DNA of 64,000 nt, taken from NCBI GenBank assembly GCA_024637255.1, contig JAGXFO010000012.1, positions 1-64,000 on the forward strand, written 5' to 3'. Source of the DNA: Sulfurovum sp. (GTDB taxonomy: Bacteria > Campylobacterota > Campylobacteria > Campylobacterales > Sulfurovaceae). Positions 1-9,425 of this stretch are shown piece after piece. Made by a program: the position numbers and the translations under genes. Within the stretch, counting starts at the first letter, position 1, and each line of letters opens with the position of its first letter. The notes beneath the pieces are model-generated. The model was not told where the DNA came from. It saw only the letters and a list, made by a program, of their open reading frames with translations, and did not search any database.

Positions 1-52
1 AATAACACTCTTGCTAGCAACTTGCTAACCGTCCATGTGTTGTTGGACGCGT

Positions 53-81
53 ATTATAGCATCGAACTACTTCCTTGTCAA
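53..81 (-). promoter_or_regulatory. Consensus sigma-70 promoter firing leftwards out of the window
   Basis: Read on the minus strand there is TTGACA (81-76), a 17-base spacer and TATAAT (58-53), both hexamers perfect. The -10 is preceded by TGC, and an A-rich tract lies upstream of the -35. A short hairpin (GTCCA/TGGAC, 31-48) follows at the expected transcript start. Protein-gene promoters in Campylobacterota rarely have a consensus -35, so this strength suggests an rRNA or tRNA operon beyond position 1. The served gene is not visible. Confidence 0.75.
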
Positions 82-382
82 GGGTTTTTTGGAAATATGT
101 GGAAATTTGTTTGAATTTGTTTTTTACTTACATTATATATGCAAAAATAGCTTAAAGTTTAGCCTGTTTACTTTAAAAAACATTTATTTAGATCATTATA
201 ATTTAATTAGTTTTGTTGTACTTATATATGCTGCAATAATCATAAGAGAATACTGCAATGAGTTTTTTTTATTTAATGATTAAAAAATACTGGGGGGTAT
301 CTATACGGCTTTAAATCTACAACTGTGTGCATATTACATATAAAAAAATGAATTGATTAAGAGTACATAAAAATGTAGAATG

Positions 383-419
383 GAAATATAAAAAATTGGC
401 ACAACTTATAAGTTGTGCC
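383..419 (-). terminator. Intrinsic terminator of the aclBA operon
   Basis: A perfect inverted repeat (11-base arms, 398-419, core GGCACAACTTA) lies 15 bases past the aclA stop. On the minus strand it is followed by a T-rich run, as expected of a Rho-independent terminator. The rest of 82-382 is AT-rich. Its longest frame (35-283) has no ribosome binding site and no recognisable protein, so I see no gene there. Confidence 0.8.
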
Positions 420-433
420 TGAAGTAAAATGAA

Positions 434-2236
434 TTAAATTTTTTCTGCTACTTGAACATCATAAAGAATGTCATCCATTGGATGTCTATACATAGGCATA
501 GCGAGTCTCTTCTCGTCAAGAATATGGCCGATGAACCCAATAGATCTACCAACAATAAAGAATGCATTTAACGTTCCTGACTCGATAAACTCATTAATTT
601 CTTCTTCACTGTATCCCAACGCTCTCCACATATCAACCATAAGAATACCAATAGTACCATCTACATTTAGAATAAGATTTTCTTTCTTGGATGTTGTCAA
701 TTGCTCAACAGTCAATGCATAATCAAGCAATGGCGTTGCCGGGAAGTATTCTCTGGCAAACTTCTTAAGCCCTTCAACTCTAAGGTCTGGGTTTTTAAGA
801 GATTTTATTCTATGGCCTATTCCAGGAATTGGTACACCCTCACCTTTCATATAGTTCAAGAATCCTTTAGGATCAAGATTGTTGTCATCAGCATGCTTGA
901 AATACTTCGCAGCACCATCAATCGCACCACCAAATCTTGGTCCAATAGTAAGAAGACCTGTTACAAGCGCTTCAACCACTGACTTACCGGCTCTTGTAGT
1001 TACTTTTGCATTGTGTGCGCCAGAAACAGCAGGACCATGGTCTGCAACGGTTTTAATCACTGTTTCAATAAACTGTGTAGCCCACTGTGGGTATTGTTTT
1101 TTAAACCATAGTAATGCTATAACATCTCCAATACCTTTTCCTGTATCAGGAGTGGCAAGAGAAGAAATTGGGAAACCTGCATAGGTTGCTTCGTCACCTC
1201 TGTCATCAGAGATCGTACAGATGAACTCTTTTGATTTTCTAACCGTAGGGATAACATTTATCTCTGGCTCTGGAACTGGGGCAATATTGAGTGATTCATA
1301 TACTTCTTTTATTTTTTCCGGAAGATCATTAAAAGATGCCGGTACGTGAATGCCCACTTCAGCCATTGCTCTATTTTTGAACTCAGCTGTCTCTGATTCG
1401 GCATTTGCAGAAGCTCCTGCGTGACCAAATTGAACACCTGAATCATAATACTTGGCAATGGTACCAATACACCACGCAATGATTGGTTTTTTGATCTTGC
1501 CTGATTTTACAGCATCGATTACTTTGTACTCTTCTGTACCGCCAACTTCACCAAGAAGAAGCATATACTTCACTTCCGGATTTTCTTCCATTCTAAGAAG
1601 ATGATCGATAAACACTGAGCCAACGAATCTATCTCCACCGATAGCAACACCTTCAGCTATACCATCTGCATTAATAGCAATAATGTTTGAAAGTTCGTTA
1701 AAAAGTCCGCCTGAACGAGTCACAAGACCACAACTTCCCGCTCTATGAAGTTTGGAGTTTATGATATTATCGATAGTACCGCCGATATTTGCAATCTTAA
1801 ATGCGCCTGGAGCAATAGCGCCAACCGTTGCTGGTCCGATCACCGTTACACCTTTTTCTCTTGCAAATTCATTCATACCGCGCGCAAGTCTTTCTGGAAT
1901 ACCCTCTGCGGTAATCATAATAGATTTAAATCCGCCGATATTAAGTGCTTCCATAGTCACATCATATGCTGTTCTGAATGATGCAAAATTAAGAAGTGAC
2001 TCAGCATTTGGGTGGGCTGCTTTTGCTTCAGCGGTTGACTTATAAAGTGGAATCATAATTTCATCGCCACCCCAAAAGAACTTATCAAACTTGTTGCTTG
2101 CCGTTGGCGCAACAATTGCTGCCACTGATGGCTTTGTTCTCTTTATGGTATAGTCATAGTCCAACATTCTCTGAATAGCAGTTGTGTTGTTGTTCCAAAA
2201 AATCGCCTGTGTATCTTTAGTAAATAATTTTGACAT
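434..2236 (-). CDS. aclA: ATP-citrate lyase large subunit (citryl-CoA synthetase/lyase part)
   Basis: This 600-residue subunit works with AclB to cleave citrate, using ATP and CoA, into acetyl-CoA and oxaloacetate: the key step of the reductive TCA cycle. The N-terminal half is like succinyl-CoA synthetase alpha. GHAGASANAE carries the likely phosphorylated histidine (about His272). The C-terminal half is citrate-synthase-like, with GIGHRIKSLKNPD near residue 485 as the citryl-CoA cleavage region. Length fits bacterial AclA. It lies 10 bases downstream of aclB in one operon, with a terminator behind it. Some authors swap the A and B names. Confidence 0.95.
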   Translation of the reverse strand: MSKLFTKDTQAIFWNNNTTAIQRMLDYDYTIKRTKPSVAAIVAPTASNKFDKFFWGGDEIMIPLYKSTAEAKAAHPNAESLLNFASFRTAYDVTMEALNIGGFKSIMITAEGIPERLARGMNEFAREKGVTVIGPATVGAIAPGAFKIANIGGTIDNIINSKLHRAGSCGLVTRSGGLFNELSNIIAINADGIAEGVAIGGDRFVGSVFIDHLLRMEENPEVKYMLLLGEVGGTEEYKVIDAVKSGKIKKPIIAWCIGTIAKYYDSGVQFGHAGASANAESETAEFKNRAMAEVGIHVPASFNDLPEKIKEVYESLNIAPVPEPEINVIPTVRKSKEFICTISDDRGDEATYAGFPISSLATPDTGKGIGDVIALLWFKKQYPQWATQFIETVIKTVADHGPAVSGAHNAKVTTRAGKSVVEALVTGLLTIGPRFGGAIDGAAKYFKHADDNNLDPKGFLNYMKGEGVPIPGIGHRIKSLKNPDLRVEGLKKFAREYFPATPLLDYALTVEQLTTSKKENLILNVDGTIGILMVDMWRALGYSEEEINEFIESGTLNAFFIVGRSIGFIGHILDEKRLAMPMYRHPMDDILYDVQVAEKI

Positions 2237-2246
2237 TCTCTTCTCC

Positions 2247-3584
2247 CTACTTCTCTAGTGCCATACGCACGATGTCTGTTACGTGAGTTTCTGGTCCATA
2301 TACTTCAATGTAAAGACCCAGTCTGTCGGCTGCTTCTTTAATGTCTTTAAGACCTTTTTCATAGTTTGGTCCTCCACGTCTCACGTAGATTTTAATCCCG
2401 ATTTCTTTCATCTTGTCTGCATACTCTTCAAAGGCCTGAATAATGCCTGTAAATGTTTTTGCAACATCCGTAAAGTTTGCGATTGCTCCACCGATGATAA
2501 GGATTTTATCTCTACCCTGTGCATCTTTTTCTCTTGTCATAAGGTCAAGCAATGTCTCTGCGTAGAATTTAGTCTCACCTGTTGTCGGACCACCAGAGTA
2601 CTCACCATAATTGGCAAGGTCCTCGATACCTGCAAAATCAGCAATAGTATCAGCATATACAACTGAAGCGCCACCACCTGCTACCATTGTCCAGATACGT
2701 GCTTCTGGCTTAAGCAGTGTTAACTTCAATGAAGCGCCTGTTTTAGCATCTGCTGCTTCGATGGCTTCCACTTCTGGGGACTTAGCTTCCATTCCAAATG
2801 CGGTAGGATAAGATATATCACCCCACTCATCTACCATCATAAATCCGGCAGTGTCATCTAGTTTTGCAACCATATCAAGAAGTTCGATTTTGTTACCTTG
2901 CATCACAAATGGGTTAATTTCAAGGTACGCAAAGTTTAATTCTCTGTATGCCCTGAAGAAGCCAATTGCAAATTCAGCAAAAGCAGCCTTGTCTTTTTCT
3001 GCAACATCCGCAGGAATATTTGCTCTAATTTTGTCAGCAATTTGTTCTTCAGTGTCAGTAATTTTAAATGCAACTTCAGTTACTTTCTCTTCCCAGCCCT
3101 CTTCAACTTCCATGCCGCCCTCAGCAGACATATAAAGCATATCATCATCACCAACTACTGTTGCAGAAATATAATATTCTTCTTCTTGTGCGTGTGGCGT
3201 AAACGGCTCAACAATAAAGTGAGTCAGCATATCTACAGAGGCTTCACCTGTTGGTGTATCTCCGTCAAATGAAAAGAAAACTGATTGTTTAGTGCTTGAT
3301 TTTTCATCAATCCAGCTTGTTGCTTTTGCCAAAGTAACATCACCTGGTTTAGCATCCCTAAAGAGTACCAAATTATTTTTACCTCTCTTACCAAAAAGCA
3401 TATCTGGTTTTGCAACCAATGCTTTTTCGTTTAACCATGTGTGTGTTTTAGCAGCTTCCGCAAGTTCTGATCCGTTTCTGACCATTGCTGTTTCATATGC
3501 ATACGTGAAGCCTGGAAAATACTTATCCCAGTGCTTTGCCAGAATTGACTTTGCGTCATACTCTCTAATCGCCTTTTGAGCCAT
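2247..3584 (-). CDS. aclB: ATP-citrate lyase small subunit (ATP-grasp)
   Basis: The 445-residue protein resembles succinyl-CoA synthetase beta with an ATP-grasp fold, and supplies ATP binding and citrate phosphorylation for the AclAB enzyme. MVAGGGASVVYADT, GEYSGGPTTGETKFYAE and the C-terminal IIGGAIANFTDVAKTF stretch are typical of the family. A clear AAAGGAG ribosome site precedes the ATG. It is the first gene of the two-gene acl operon, whose promoter must lie in the 126 bases to 3710. Presence of aclBA argues for autotrophic CO2 fixation by the reductive TCA cycle. Confidence 0.95.
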   Translation of the reverse strand: MAQKAIREYDAKSILAKHWDKYFPGFTYAYETAMVRNGSELAEAAKTHTWLNEKALVAKPDMLFGKRGKNNLVLFRDAKPGDVTLAKATSWIDEKSSTKQSVFFSFDGDTPTGEASVDMLTHFIVEPFTPHAQEEEYYISATVVGDDDMLYMSAEGGMEVEEGWEEKVTEVAFKITDTEEQIADKIRANIPADVAEKDKAAFAEFAIGFFRAYRELNFAYLEINPFVMQGNKIELLDMVAKLDDTAGFMMVDEWGDISYPTAFGMEAKSPEVEAIEAADAKTGASLKLTLLKPEARIWTMVAGGGASVVYADTIADFAGIEDLANYGEYSGGPTTGETKFYAETLLDLMTREKDAQGRDKILIIGGAIANFTDVAKTFTGIIQAFEEYADKMKEIGIKIYVRRGGPNYEKGLKDIKEAADRLGLYIEVYGPETHVTDIVRMALEK

Positions 3585-3710
3585 TGAGTTCTCCTTTAAT
3601 TTAGTTCATAAGATATTACCATGAGTAAGATTTGACTTTCGTTTATCTAATGCAAACTATAAGTGCAAAGTAAGTATTGTGTATTTTAGAAACAATGTAT
3701 AGACTTTTTC

Positions 3711-4799
3711 TTATTCATCCTGACAAGGAAGAATTTCATAATACTCTAACTGGTAGCGGTATCGCCCATAGTTGCCTTCAAAGCAGTTTTTGCCCTCTGT
3801 CTTTAGTTTTTTTGCCAATAAATACGGTGAATAGATACGGTCTGCAAAATGTTTACTTGGATCAGGTGTAACATAATATAACATTTTATGAAACACGATT
3901 GCCGAAACCGTAAGAGATAAAAATACGATCACAAGATAAAAGGCTTGTCTATAGCGCTTCTGGAATTGTGGTAGGCGTACTCCTACACTATGGTTAAAAA
4001 CATCCAGCATTAAAACAATGGCAATCATCACGTAGGGTGCAAAATCCGTAATATACACACGCTGCCTAATGGAGAGAAGCAAAGAAAATGCTAGAGCCGT
4101 AAATGATATATACCACAGGAGTGTTTTTTGTCCTCTAAGCAAAATACGATACATCGCGTAGACAAAATACAAAAATAACAAAGGAGAAAAAATGGTTGCA
4201 TAAAGTCCGAATATTTCTGCAAAATGTCCTGCAGGGCGTCCTCCTATCTCTATGCCCTTTGAAAAATAGATAAAGGCAATAAGAAAAGCCGAAGAGACTA
4301 TGGAAAGTTTTTTATCTTTATGCATGAGTGCATAAAGCAATACGGCAACAAAAAAAATGATAGATGCTTCATGTATAAAAAAAAGTGCCAACATGATAAA
4401 TGGCAAGACAAAAAAATGACCTTTTTCATAGAGTATGATAAAAAGTAATACCAATGGCAATACGATTATGGCCACATTGACCAAAACCGTGGCAGTGAGA
4501 GTCCCTGGCAAGAACATAAAAATAAAGGTGGCGAGATACACATCTTTCTGTGCGCCAAAATAGCGTCTGCTGAGTATGAAAAAAAGTCCTATGGCTAGAA
4601 AGCCTGACAAAAGGTAAAAAATTCTTAATCCGAAAAAGCCAGGTACAAGGTTGCTTCCCCATCTCATCAAGGCTCCAACTACATCTTGCGAAGTATAAAA
4701 TATCTTTGCCTCATGTGGACTAATAGGAGTAGAGTATGCCAAATAAAAAACAGCTACAGCATAAAAGAAGAGTGCTAGAATAAAATGCTGTTTTTTCAT
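3711..4799 (-). CDS. Polytopic inner-membrane protein, possibly GT-C glycosyltransferase-like
   Basis: The protein has 362 residues with about ten hydrophobic segments. A short first loop, SPHEAKIFYTS, sits just after the first membrane span, where GT-C enzymes (ArnT/PMT type) keep an acidic catalytic residue; here a glutamate is present. The C-terminal tail is soluble and holds two cysteines (NCFEGNYGRY, ILPCQDE). It is the last gene of the leftward mqnE operon, 9 bases after trpG/pabA. Glycosyl transfer from a lipid-linked donor is an inference from fold-like features only; no substrate can be named. Confidence 0.5.
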   Translation of the reverse strand: MKKQHFILALFFYAVAVFYLAYSTPISPHEAKIFYTSQDVVGALMRWGSNLVPGFFGLRIFYLLSGFLAIGLFFILSRRYFGAQKDVYLATFIFMFLPGTLTATVLVNVAIIVLPLVLLFIILYEKGHFFVLPFIMLALFFIHEASIIFFVAVLLYALMHKDKKLSIVSSAFLIAFIYFSKGIEIGGRPAGHFAEIFGLYATIFSPLLFLYFVYAMYRILLRGQKTLLWYISFTALAFSLLLSIRQRVYITDFAPYVMIAIVLMLDVFNHSVGVRLPQFQKRYRQAFYLVIVFLSLTVSAIVFHKMLYYVTPDPSKHFADRIYSPYLLAKKLKTEGKNCFEGNYGRYRYQLEYYEILPCQDE

Positions 4800-4808
4800 T
4801 TAAATGGC

Positions 4809-5378
4809 TTAGAGTTTTAGAAAATTATCTAACATCTCATGCCCATATTCACTCATGATGGACTCAGGATGGAACTGCACGCCATAAATAGGCTTATCTT
4901 TAATTTGCAGTGACATGATTTCATCATCGTCCTTGCTGTGTGATGTCGCGATAATACAATCAGGCAAAGTCTCTTTTTTGACTGTTAGTGAGTGATAGCG
5001 CGTAGCTCTAAACTCACTAGGCAGCGTGTTAAAAATAGGCGTCTGTACATCTACAACAATTTGTGACGTTTTTCCGTGCATCATGTTTTTAGCCCTTACC
5101 ACATCTCCACCAAAAGCCTGTGCGATACTCTGATGCCCTAAGCAGATACCAAAAATAGGCGTAGTATCTGCAAATTCTTTAATAACATCAAGCGTTACAC
5201 CAGCATCATCTGGAGTAGCAGGTCCGGGAGAGAGAATGATCTTCTCAGGATTCAGTGCTTTTATTTCATCTATAGTCAGCTCATCATTGCGTATAATTTT
5301 TAAATCTGCGCCCAATTCTCTGCAATACTGTACTATATTGTAGGTAAAACTGTCATAGTTGTCTATCATTAATACCAT
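4809..5378 (-). CDS. trpG: Glutamine amidotransferase of anthranilate/aminodeoxychorismate synthase
   Basis: This is a class I glutamine amidotransferase of 189 residues. It releases ammonia from glutamine for a chorismate-using partner (TrpE or PabB). The nucleophile lies in FGICLGHQ (Cys79), and the His-Glu pair in VQFHPESIMSEYG near residue 170. The N-terminus MVLMIDNYDSFTYNIVQY is typical. The only partner in the window, trpE at 52.9 kb, is almost 50 kb away. One subunit may therefore serve both tryptophan and folate synthesis, and pabA is an equally good name. It follows the phosphoribosyltransferase closely. Confidence 0.9.
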   Translation of the reverse strand: MVLMIDNYDSFTYNIVQYCRELGADLKIIRNDELTIDEIKALNPEKIILSPGPATPDDAGVTLDVIKEFADTTPIFGICLGHQSIAQAFGGDVVRAKNMMHGKTSQIVVDVQTPIFNTLPSEFRATRYHSLTVKKETLPDCIIATSHSKDDDEIMSLQIKDKPIYGVQFHPESIMSEYGHEMLDNFLKL

Positions 5379-5379
5379 T

Positions 5380-5832
5380 TTATCTCTTCCTCTTCATATC
5401 TACTGTCCAAAAGAACTCGATCCATGCATCTGCTTCTTGCGCATACCAATCTGGAACTATTTTAGCACTTTTCTTATAAAAAAGTGTAGCCGTTTTGAAC
5501 CTAATATTCGGATATATTTGACCTAATCTCTTCAGTACTTCCACCAGAGTATCGCCACTGTCCACAATATCATCAACAACAAGTACAGTATTGGCATCTT
5601 TCAACTCTGGTATATTAAAAACCTTAACACTCTCTAATTTTTCTGTATTTTCATATCCAATGGTGTTGATGCTGTACACATTTCTGATATTATAATATTC
5701 TCCAAGGAATTGTGCCAAAGAGAGACCGCCTCTTGCAATAGCGATAATAGCGTCAAACTTCCAATCTATCTTTTGTGCCAACATTTTTGTATCGGCTAAA
5801 AAATCTTCATAAGGATAATAACGTTTTACCAT
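5380..5832 (-). CDS. Purine-type phosphoribosyltransferase
   Basis: The type I phosphoribosyltransferase signature VLVVDDIVDSGDT (PRPP binding) is clear, and AIARGGLSLAQFL forms the pyrophosphate loop. Length (150 residues) fits the xanthine/hypoxanthine salvage group, which converts a free purine base plus PRPP to a nucleotide. Two starts are possible. I prefer the ATG at 5832, two bases after the mqnE stop, because it begins directly at the family's YYPYEDF; an ATG at 5853 would overlap mqnE by 20 bases. Base specificity cannot be read from the sequence. Confidence 0.8.
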   Translation of the reverse strand: MVKRYYPYEDFLADTKMLAQKIDWKFDAIIAIARGGLSLAQFLGEYYNIRNVYSINTIGYENTEKLESVKVFNIPELKDANTVLVVDDIVDSGDTLVEVLKRLGQIYPNIRFKTATLFYKKSAKIVPDWYAQEADAWIEFFWTVDMKRKR

Positions 5833-5833
5833 A

Positions 5834-6895
5834 CTAATAGGCTTTGAGCTCATTATACAGACTGTCTCGCTCTATGGGTTGAAAGCCAGAGTTTTTGATC
5901 AGCGCCACAAAATCATTAAGATCCATGCCATGGCTACTCGCTGCTCCGGCTGCTGACTGGATAGACTCTTTTTCGATAGTACCGTCCAAATCATCACAAC
6001 CGAACTCTTGTGCGATTAGTGCCAAGTTGACCGATGCTGTCACCCAGTATGCTTTAATATGCGGAATATTGTCAAGCATAATACGCGAAATGGCGTAGGT
6101 TTTGAGTATCTCTTGCCCTGAAGGGAAATCGGTTACTTTTAAGAAGTTATTTTCTCTTTGATAGACCAAAGGAATAAAGGCATTAAACCCGCCTGTTTTA
6201 TCTTGCAGGTTGCGCAGTCTTATCATGTGGTCTATGCGGTGCGCCCTTGTCTCAACATGCCCAAAAAGCATGGTTGCATTACTCTGTTTGCCACGCTCAT
6301 GCCACTTTTGGTGTATCTCAATCCACTGATCAGAGGTCACCTTTCCTTTACACAGATATTCACGTACACCCTCATCAAAGATTTCAGCACCACCGCCAGG
6401 CATGGAGTCTACGCCGCTTTCTATCATAAGATCCAGTACCTCATCATAAGAGATGCCGTACTCTCTTGTTAAAAAGTCTATCTCTGCGGCCGTCATCGCT
6501 TTGATGTGTAAAGCAGGAAACTGTTCTTTTATTTTTCTAAACGCACCCATGTACCACTCTACTCCGTCATTGGGATTATGTGCTGAGACGATATGTATCT
6601 CTTTGGCTCCCAATTGTGCCGAGTTTTTGACTATGTCGAGTATCTGTTCATGTGTCATGGTGTACTGGTTAGGGTTTTTTCTACTAGCAGAGTAGGCACA
6701 AAATTTGCATACATCCGCACAGACATTGGTAGGATTAAGATGACGGTTGATGTTAAAATAACTTTTATTTCCATACTTCTTTTTGCGAATAGCATCAGCG
6801 AGTTCACCAAGTGTGTAGAGGTCTAAATCATACAGTGCTTCCCCGTCTTTCTGCGTGAGCCTTTCCTTATTGCGTACCTTTTGTATTAAATCCAT
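5834..6895 (-). CDS. mqnE: Aminofutalosine synthase (radical SAM)
   Basis: MqnE joins the MqnA product to S-adenosylmethionine to make 6-amino-6-deoxyfutalosine in the futalosine route to menaquinone. The radical-SAM cluster motif is CADVCKFC (Cys59, Cys63, Cys66) behind NINRHLNPTN. MPGGGAEIF is shared by MqnE and MqnC. The 353-residue length and the NRHLNPTN context favour MqnE over MqnC. It heads a leftward operon and is divergent from glnD across a 59-base gap. Menaquinone is the quinone expected for the reductase encoded at 33-41 kb. Confidence 0.9.
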   Translation of the reverse strand: MDLIQKVRNKERLTQKDGEALYDLDLYTLGELADAIRKKKYGNKSYFNINRHLNPTNVCADVCKFCAYSASRKNPNQYTMTHEQILDIVKNSAQLGAKEIHIVSAHNPNDGVEWYMGAFRKIKEQFPALHIKAMTAAEIDFLTREYGISYDEVLDLMIESGVDSMPGGGAEIFDEGVREYLCKGKVTSDQWIEIHQKWHERGKQSNATMLFGHVETRAHRIDHMIRLRNLQDKTGGFNAFIPLVYQRENNFLKVTDFPSGQEILKTYAISRIMLDNIPHIKAYWVTASVNLALIAQEFGCDDLDGTIEKESIQSAAGAASSHGMDLNDFVALIKNSGFQPIERDSLYNELKAY

Positions 6896-6922
6896 TTGAG
6901 TATATCCATAGTTATTTTAGGG

Positions 6923-6928
6923 TATTAT
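6923..6928 (+). promoter_or_regulatory. Likely -10 box of glnD
   Basis: TATTAT lies 26 bases before the GTG start of glnD in the short divergent gap with mqnE. AGGGAG (6943-6948) is the ribosome site that fixes the unusual GTG start at 6955. There is no clear -35, as is normal for Campylobacterota. Confidence 0.4.
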
Positions 6929-6954
6929 AGCACTAAAACATTAGGGAGCATGAC

Positions 6955-9423
6955 GTGGATGATGTAAGATTACAGATAGAAGCACTTCTGTATGAAAATG
7001 CGCCCGATTTTAAAATCGCCAAAGTACTCAAGCGAGACATCAAAAGCTACTTTGAAACACTTGAAGAGACTTTTGCCACTTCAGGAGGCAAAGACTTTCT
7101 TGTGAAACACACAAAAAAAATAGACAATATCTTAAAAATGGTCTATAAAGTAGCGCATAGAGAAATGTTTAAAAATTATGCGCCCATGAAGAATTCTATC
7201 CCCCTTGCGCTGGTTGCACTTGGCAGTTATGGGCGCGAGCAGCTCTGTGTGCATTCAGACATTGACCTCATGATAGTTTACAAAGAAATCCCTGGGTATA
7301 ACCTCAAGGAGATGATAGAAAAAATACTCTATATCCTTTGGGATACCGGACTCAAACTCGGACATCGGGTGCATACAGTTGAAGAGCTCAAGGAAGTTTC
7401 AAGAACAGACATTACTATAAAGACGGCACTCATAGAATCACGTTTTATAGAAGGCTCAAATTTTGTCTGGATGGAAACGCAAAATGCCATTATCCAGATA
7501 CGCCATGATGACATAAAGGGCTTCATTCAGAGTAAACTTAGTGAACAGGCGAGCAAGCACAAGAAATACCCTCTAACCATGGAGCCCAACCTCAAAGATG
7601 GAGTGGGTGGGTTTCGTGATGCCAATCTTGTTTTTTGGATAGGAAAGATACTTTTTAACGTCGACAATATCAAAAATATACCCTCTCATGTTGTCGAAGA
7701 GCAAGAGTATCGTATCTTTCGTGTCGCACTTGAGTTTCTCTTTCGTGTACGCTCGGCACTACATCTGGTGGCAAGGAAAAAAGAAGATACATTACGCCTT
7801 GACCTCATCCCTGATATTACTCGATTGCTTGGCTACCAACAAGATATAAAGGGACAAATGCTCTGTGCTAAAAAAGTAACTGAGAGCTTAAAGATCATCA
7901 GACTCTATAGTCGTATTTGGCTAAATATTTTAATACGAAACTACATTATTGACGGTCAGGAAAAAAACTTTATTTACCCGCAAGAAGGGGAACAAAATTT
8001 TAATGACCTCCTGAAACAACTCTCTACCTATGCACAAAAACCTTTTTATGCCCACCCTTCTTTTCTGCAAAAATTAATCACAGCAGAAAAACCGGAACGT
8101 CCAGATGACCAATTGTACAAAACCATTAAGGTCATATTTCAACAGCCATACTCTCACTCCATACTCAATGCCCTCTCTTATGCAAGACTGCTAAAATACA
8201 CCATCCCTCCCATCAAAAAAGTAGTGGACCTTCCTCAGTTTGATGGATACCATCAATATGCAGTAGACATACACTCTATACGTTGCCTATATCACTTGGA
8301 ACATATAGAAGATCCTTTTATTCAACAGCTTTTTGATGCATTGAGTGACGAAGAAAAAATAATGCTGAAAATTGTTACTTTCCTGCATGATGCAGGAAAA
8401 GGGCGCCGGAGAGACCATCACATCGTCGGGGCATCTCTTTTTAAAATTTTTGCAGAAAAGTTAAAGTTAAAGAAAGAGCATATCGTGCTTGGTGAAACAC
8501 TTATCTTATATCACACGCTGATGAGCAAAACTGCACAGCGAGAAGATCTTTACAATGAAAAAACTATTTTACATTTTGCATCTCACTTCCAAAGTAAAAA
8601 GCTTTTAGATCTCATCTACATACTTACCTATGCAGATATGAATGGTGTTGGAAAGGGTGTATATACTGCATTCTCTGCAAAGTTAATCAAAATACTGTAT
8701 AACCAATCTGTCGAGATCTTAGGCCAAACCGTGATGTTGGATGAAGCTGCTAAACGTCTTAAAAAAGAAGAGGCGCTCAAGAAAAATATGGCCTTTCAGG
8801 CGCTCAGTTCGATACAGCAAAAGAAAGTATTGCAAATTCCTTCTGATCTACTCTTTTTACGTTATAGTCCAATAAACATAGTGACACTTGCAAAAAAAGC
8901 TTTTGAAACTGAAAATTATACTTTCGAAATAAGTAATGAGGACTATTTAACTATAGAGGTTATTCGCACCAAATCATTTAATATTTCTTATCTTTTAGGA
9001 AAACTCTCAACACTTGAAGTTGTCAATATGGATATATGCAAACTCTTCGATGGTCTTAAGTATTTTAAAATAGAGTTTTCTACGAAAGTGGGCCTAGAAG
9101 ATATCAATCAGATTAAAAACATTCTTCATCACTCCTTTGATGACAGTAAAAAAAGTACACTTTTACTGCCAAACATACAAAAAGAAGACCTTGAGATTGA
9201 TTGTGAATACTCCAAAACCTATGGTATTATGCATCTTCACTGTAAAAACCAGAAAGGGCTACTTGCTTATATTATTCATATTTTTGATGAAATGGGTATT
9301 GACATCGCCACAGCAAAGATACACACCATCAAAAACCGTGTCAAAGATATGTTTCTCATTGAAAAGAATGGAAACTTTTGCAATAATACAGAAACAATAA
9401 TAGAAAAACTAACCAAAGGGTAA
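6955..9423 (+). CDS. glnD: GlnD-type PII uridylyltransferase/uridylyl-removing enzyme
   Basis: This enzyme senses nitrogen state by adding or removing UMP on the PII protein. The nucleotidyltransferase motif GSYGREQLCVHSDIDLMI starts at residue 90. An HD phosphohydrolase domain (TFLHDAGKGRRRDHH) is central. The C-terminus holds an ACT-like fold (residues about 755-815, MHLHCKNQKGLLAYIIHIF), and the stretch before it may be a second, weaker ACT domain. At 822 residues it is slightly shorter than E. coli GlnD. It starts at GTG behind AGGGAG. It overlaps nothing, and glmS follows after 2 bases, so the two are co-transcribed. PII itself is not in the window. Confidence 0.88.
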   Translation: MDDVRLQIEALLYENAPDFKIAKVLKRDIKSYFETLEETFATSGGKDFLVKHTKKIDNILKMVYKVAHREMFKNYAPMKNSIPLALVALGSYGREQLCVHSDIDLMIVYKEIPGYNLKEMIEKILYILWDTGLKLGHRVHTVEELKEVSRTDITIKTALIESRFIEGSNFVWMETQNAIIQIRHDDIKGFIQSKLSEQASKHKKYPLTMEPNLKDGVGGFRDANLVFWIGKILFNVDNIKNIPSHVVEEQEYRIFRVALEFLFRVRSALHLVARKKEDTLRLDLIPDITRLLGYQQDIKGQMLCAKKVTESLKIIRLYSRIWLNILIRNYIIDGQEKNFIYPQEGEQNFNDLLKQLSTYAQKPFYAHPSFLQKLITAEKPERPDDQLYKTIKVIFQQPYSHSILNALSYARLLKYTIPPIKKVVDLPQFDGYHQYAVDIHSIRCLYHLEHIEDPFIQQLFDALSDEEKIMLKIVTFLHDAGKGRRRDHHIVGASLFKIFAEKLKLKKEHIVLGETLILYHTLMSKTAQREDLYNEKTILHFASHFQSKKLLDLIYILTYADMNGVGKGVYTAFSAKLIKILYNQSVEILGQTVMLDEAAKRLKKEEALKKNMAFQALSSIQQKKVLQIPSDLLFLRYSPINIVTLAKKAFETENYTFEISNEDYLTIEVIRTKSFNISYLLGKLSTLEVVNMDICKLFDGLKYFKIEFSTKVGLEDINQIKNILHHSFDDSKKSTLLLPNIQKEDLEIDCEYSKTYGIMHLHCKNQKGLLAYIIHIFDEMGIDIATAKIHTIKNRVKDMFLIEKNGNFCNNTETIIEKLTKG

Positions 9424-9425
9424 AT

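Noticed and set aside
35..283. An 82-codon rightward frame at the left edge
   Set aside because: It is AT-rich, has no ribosome site, crosses the strong leftward promoter and resembles no protein I know.
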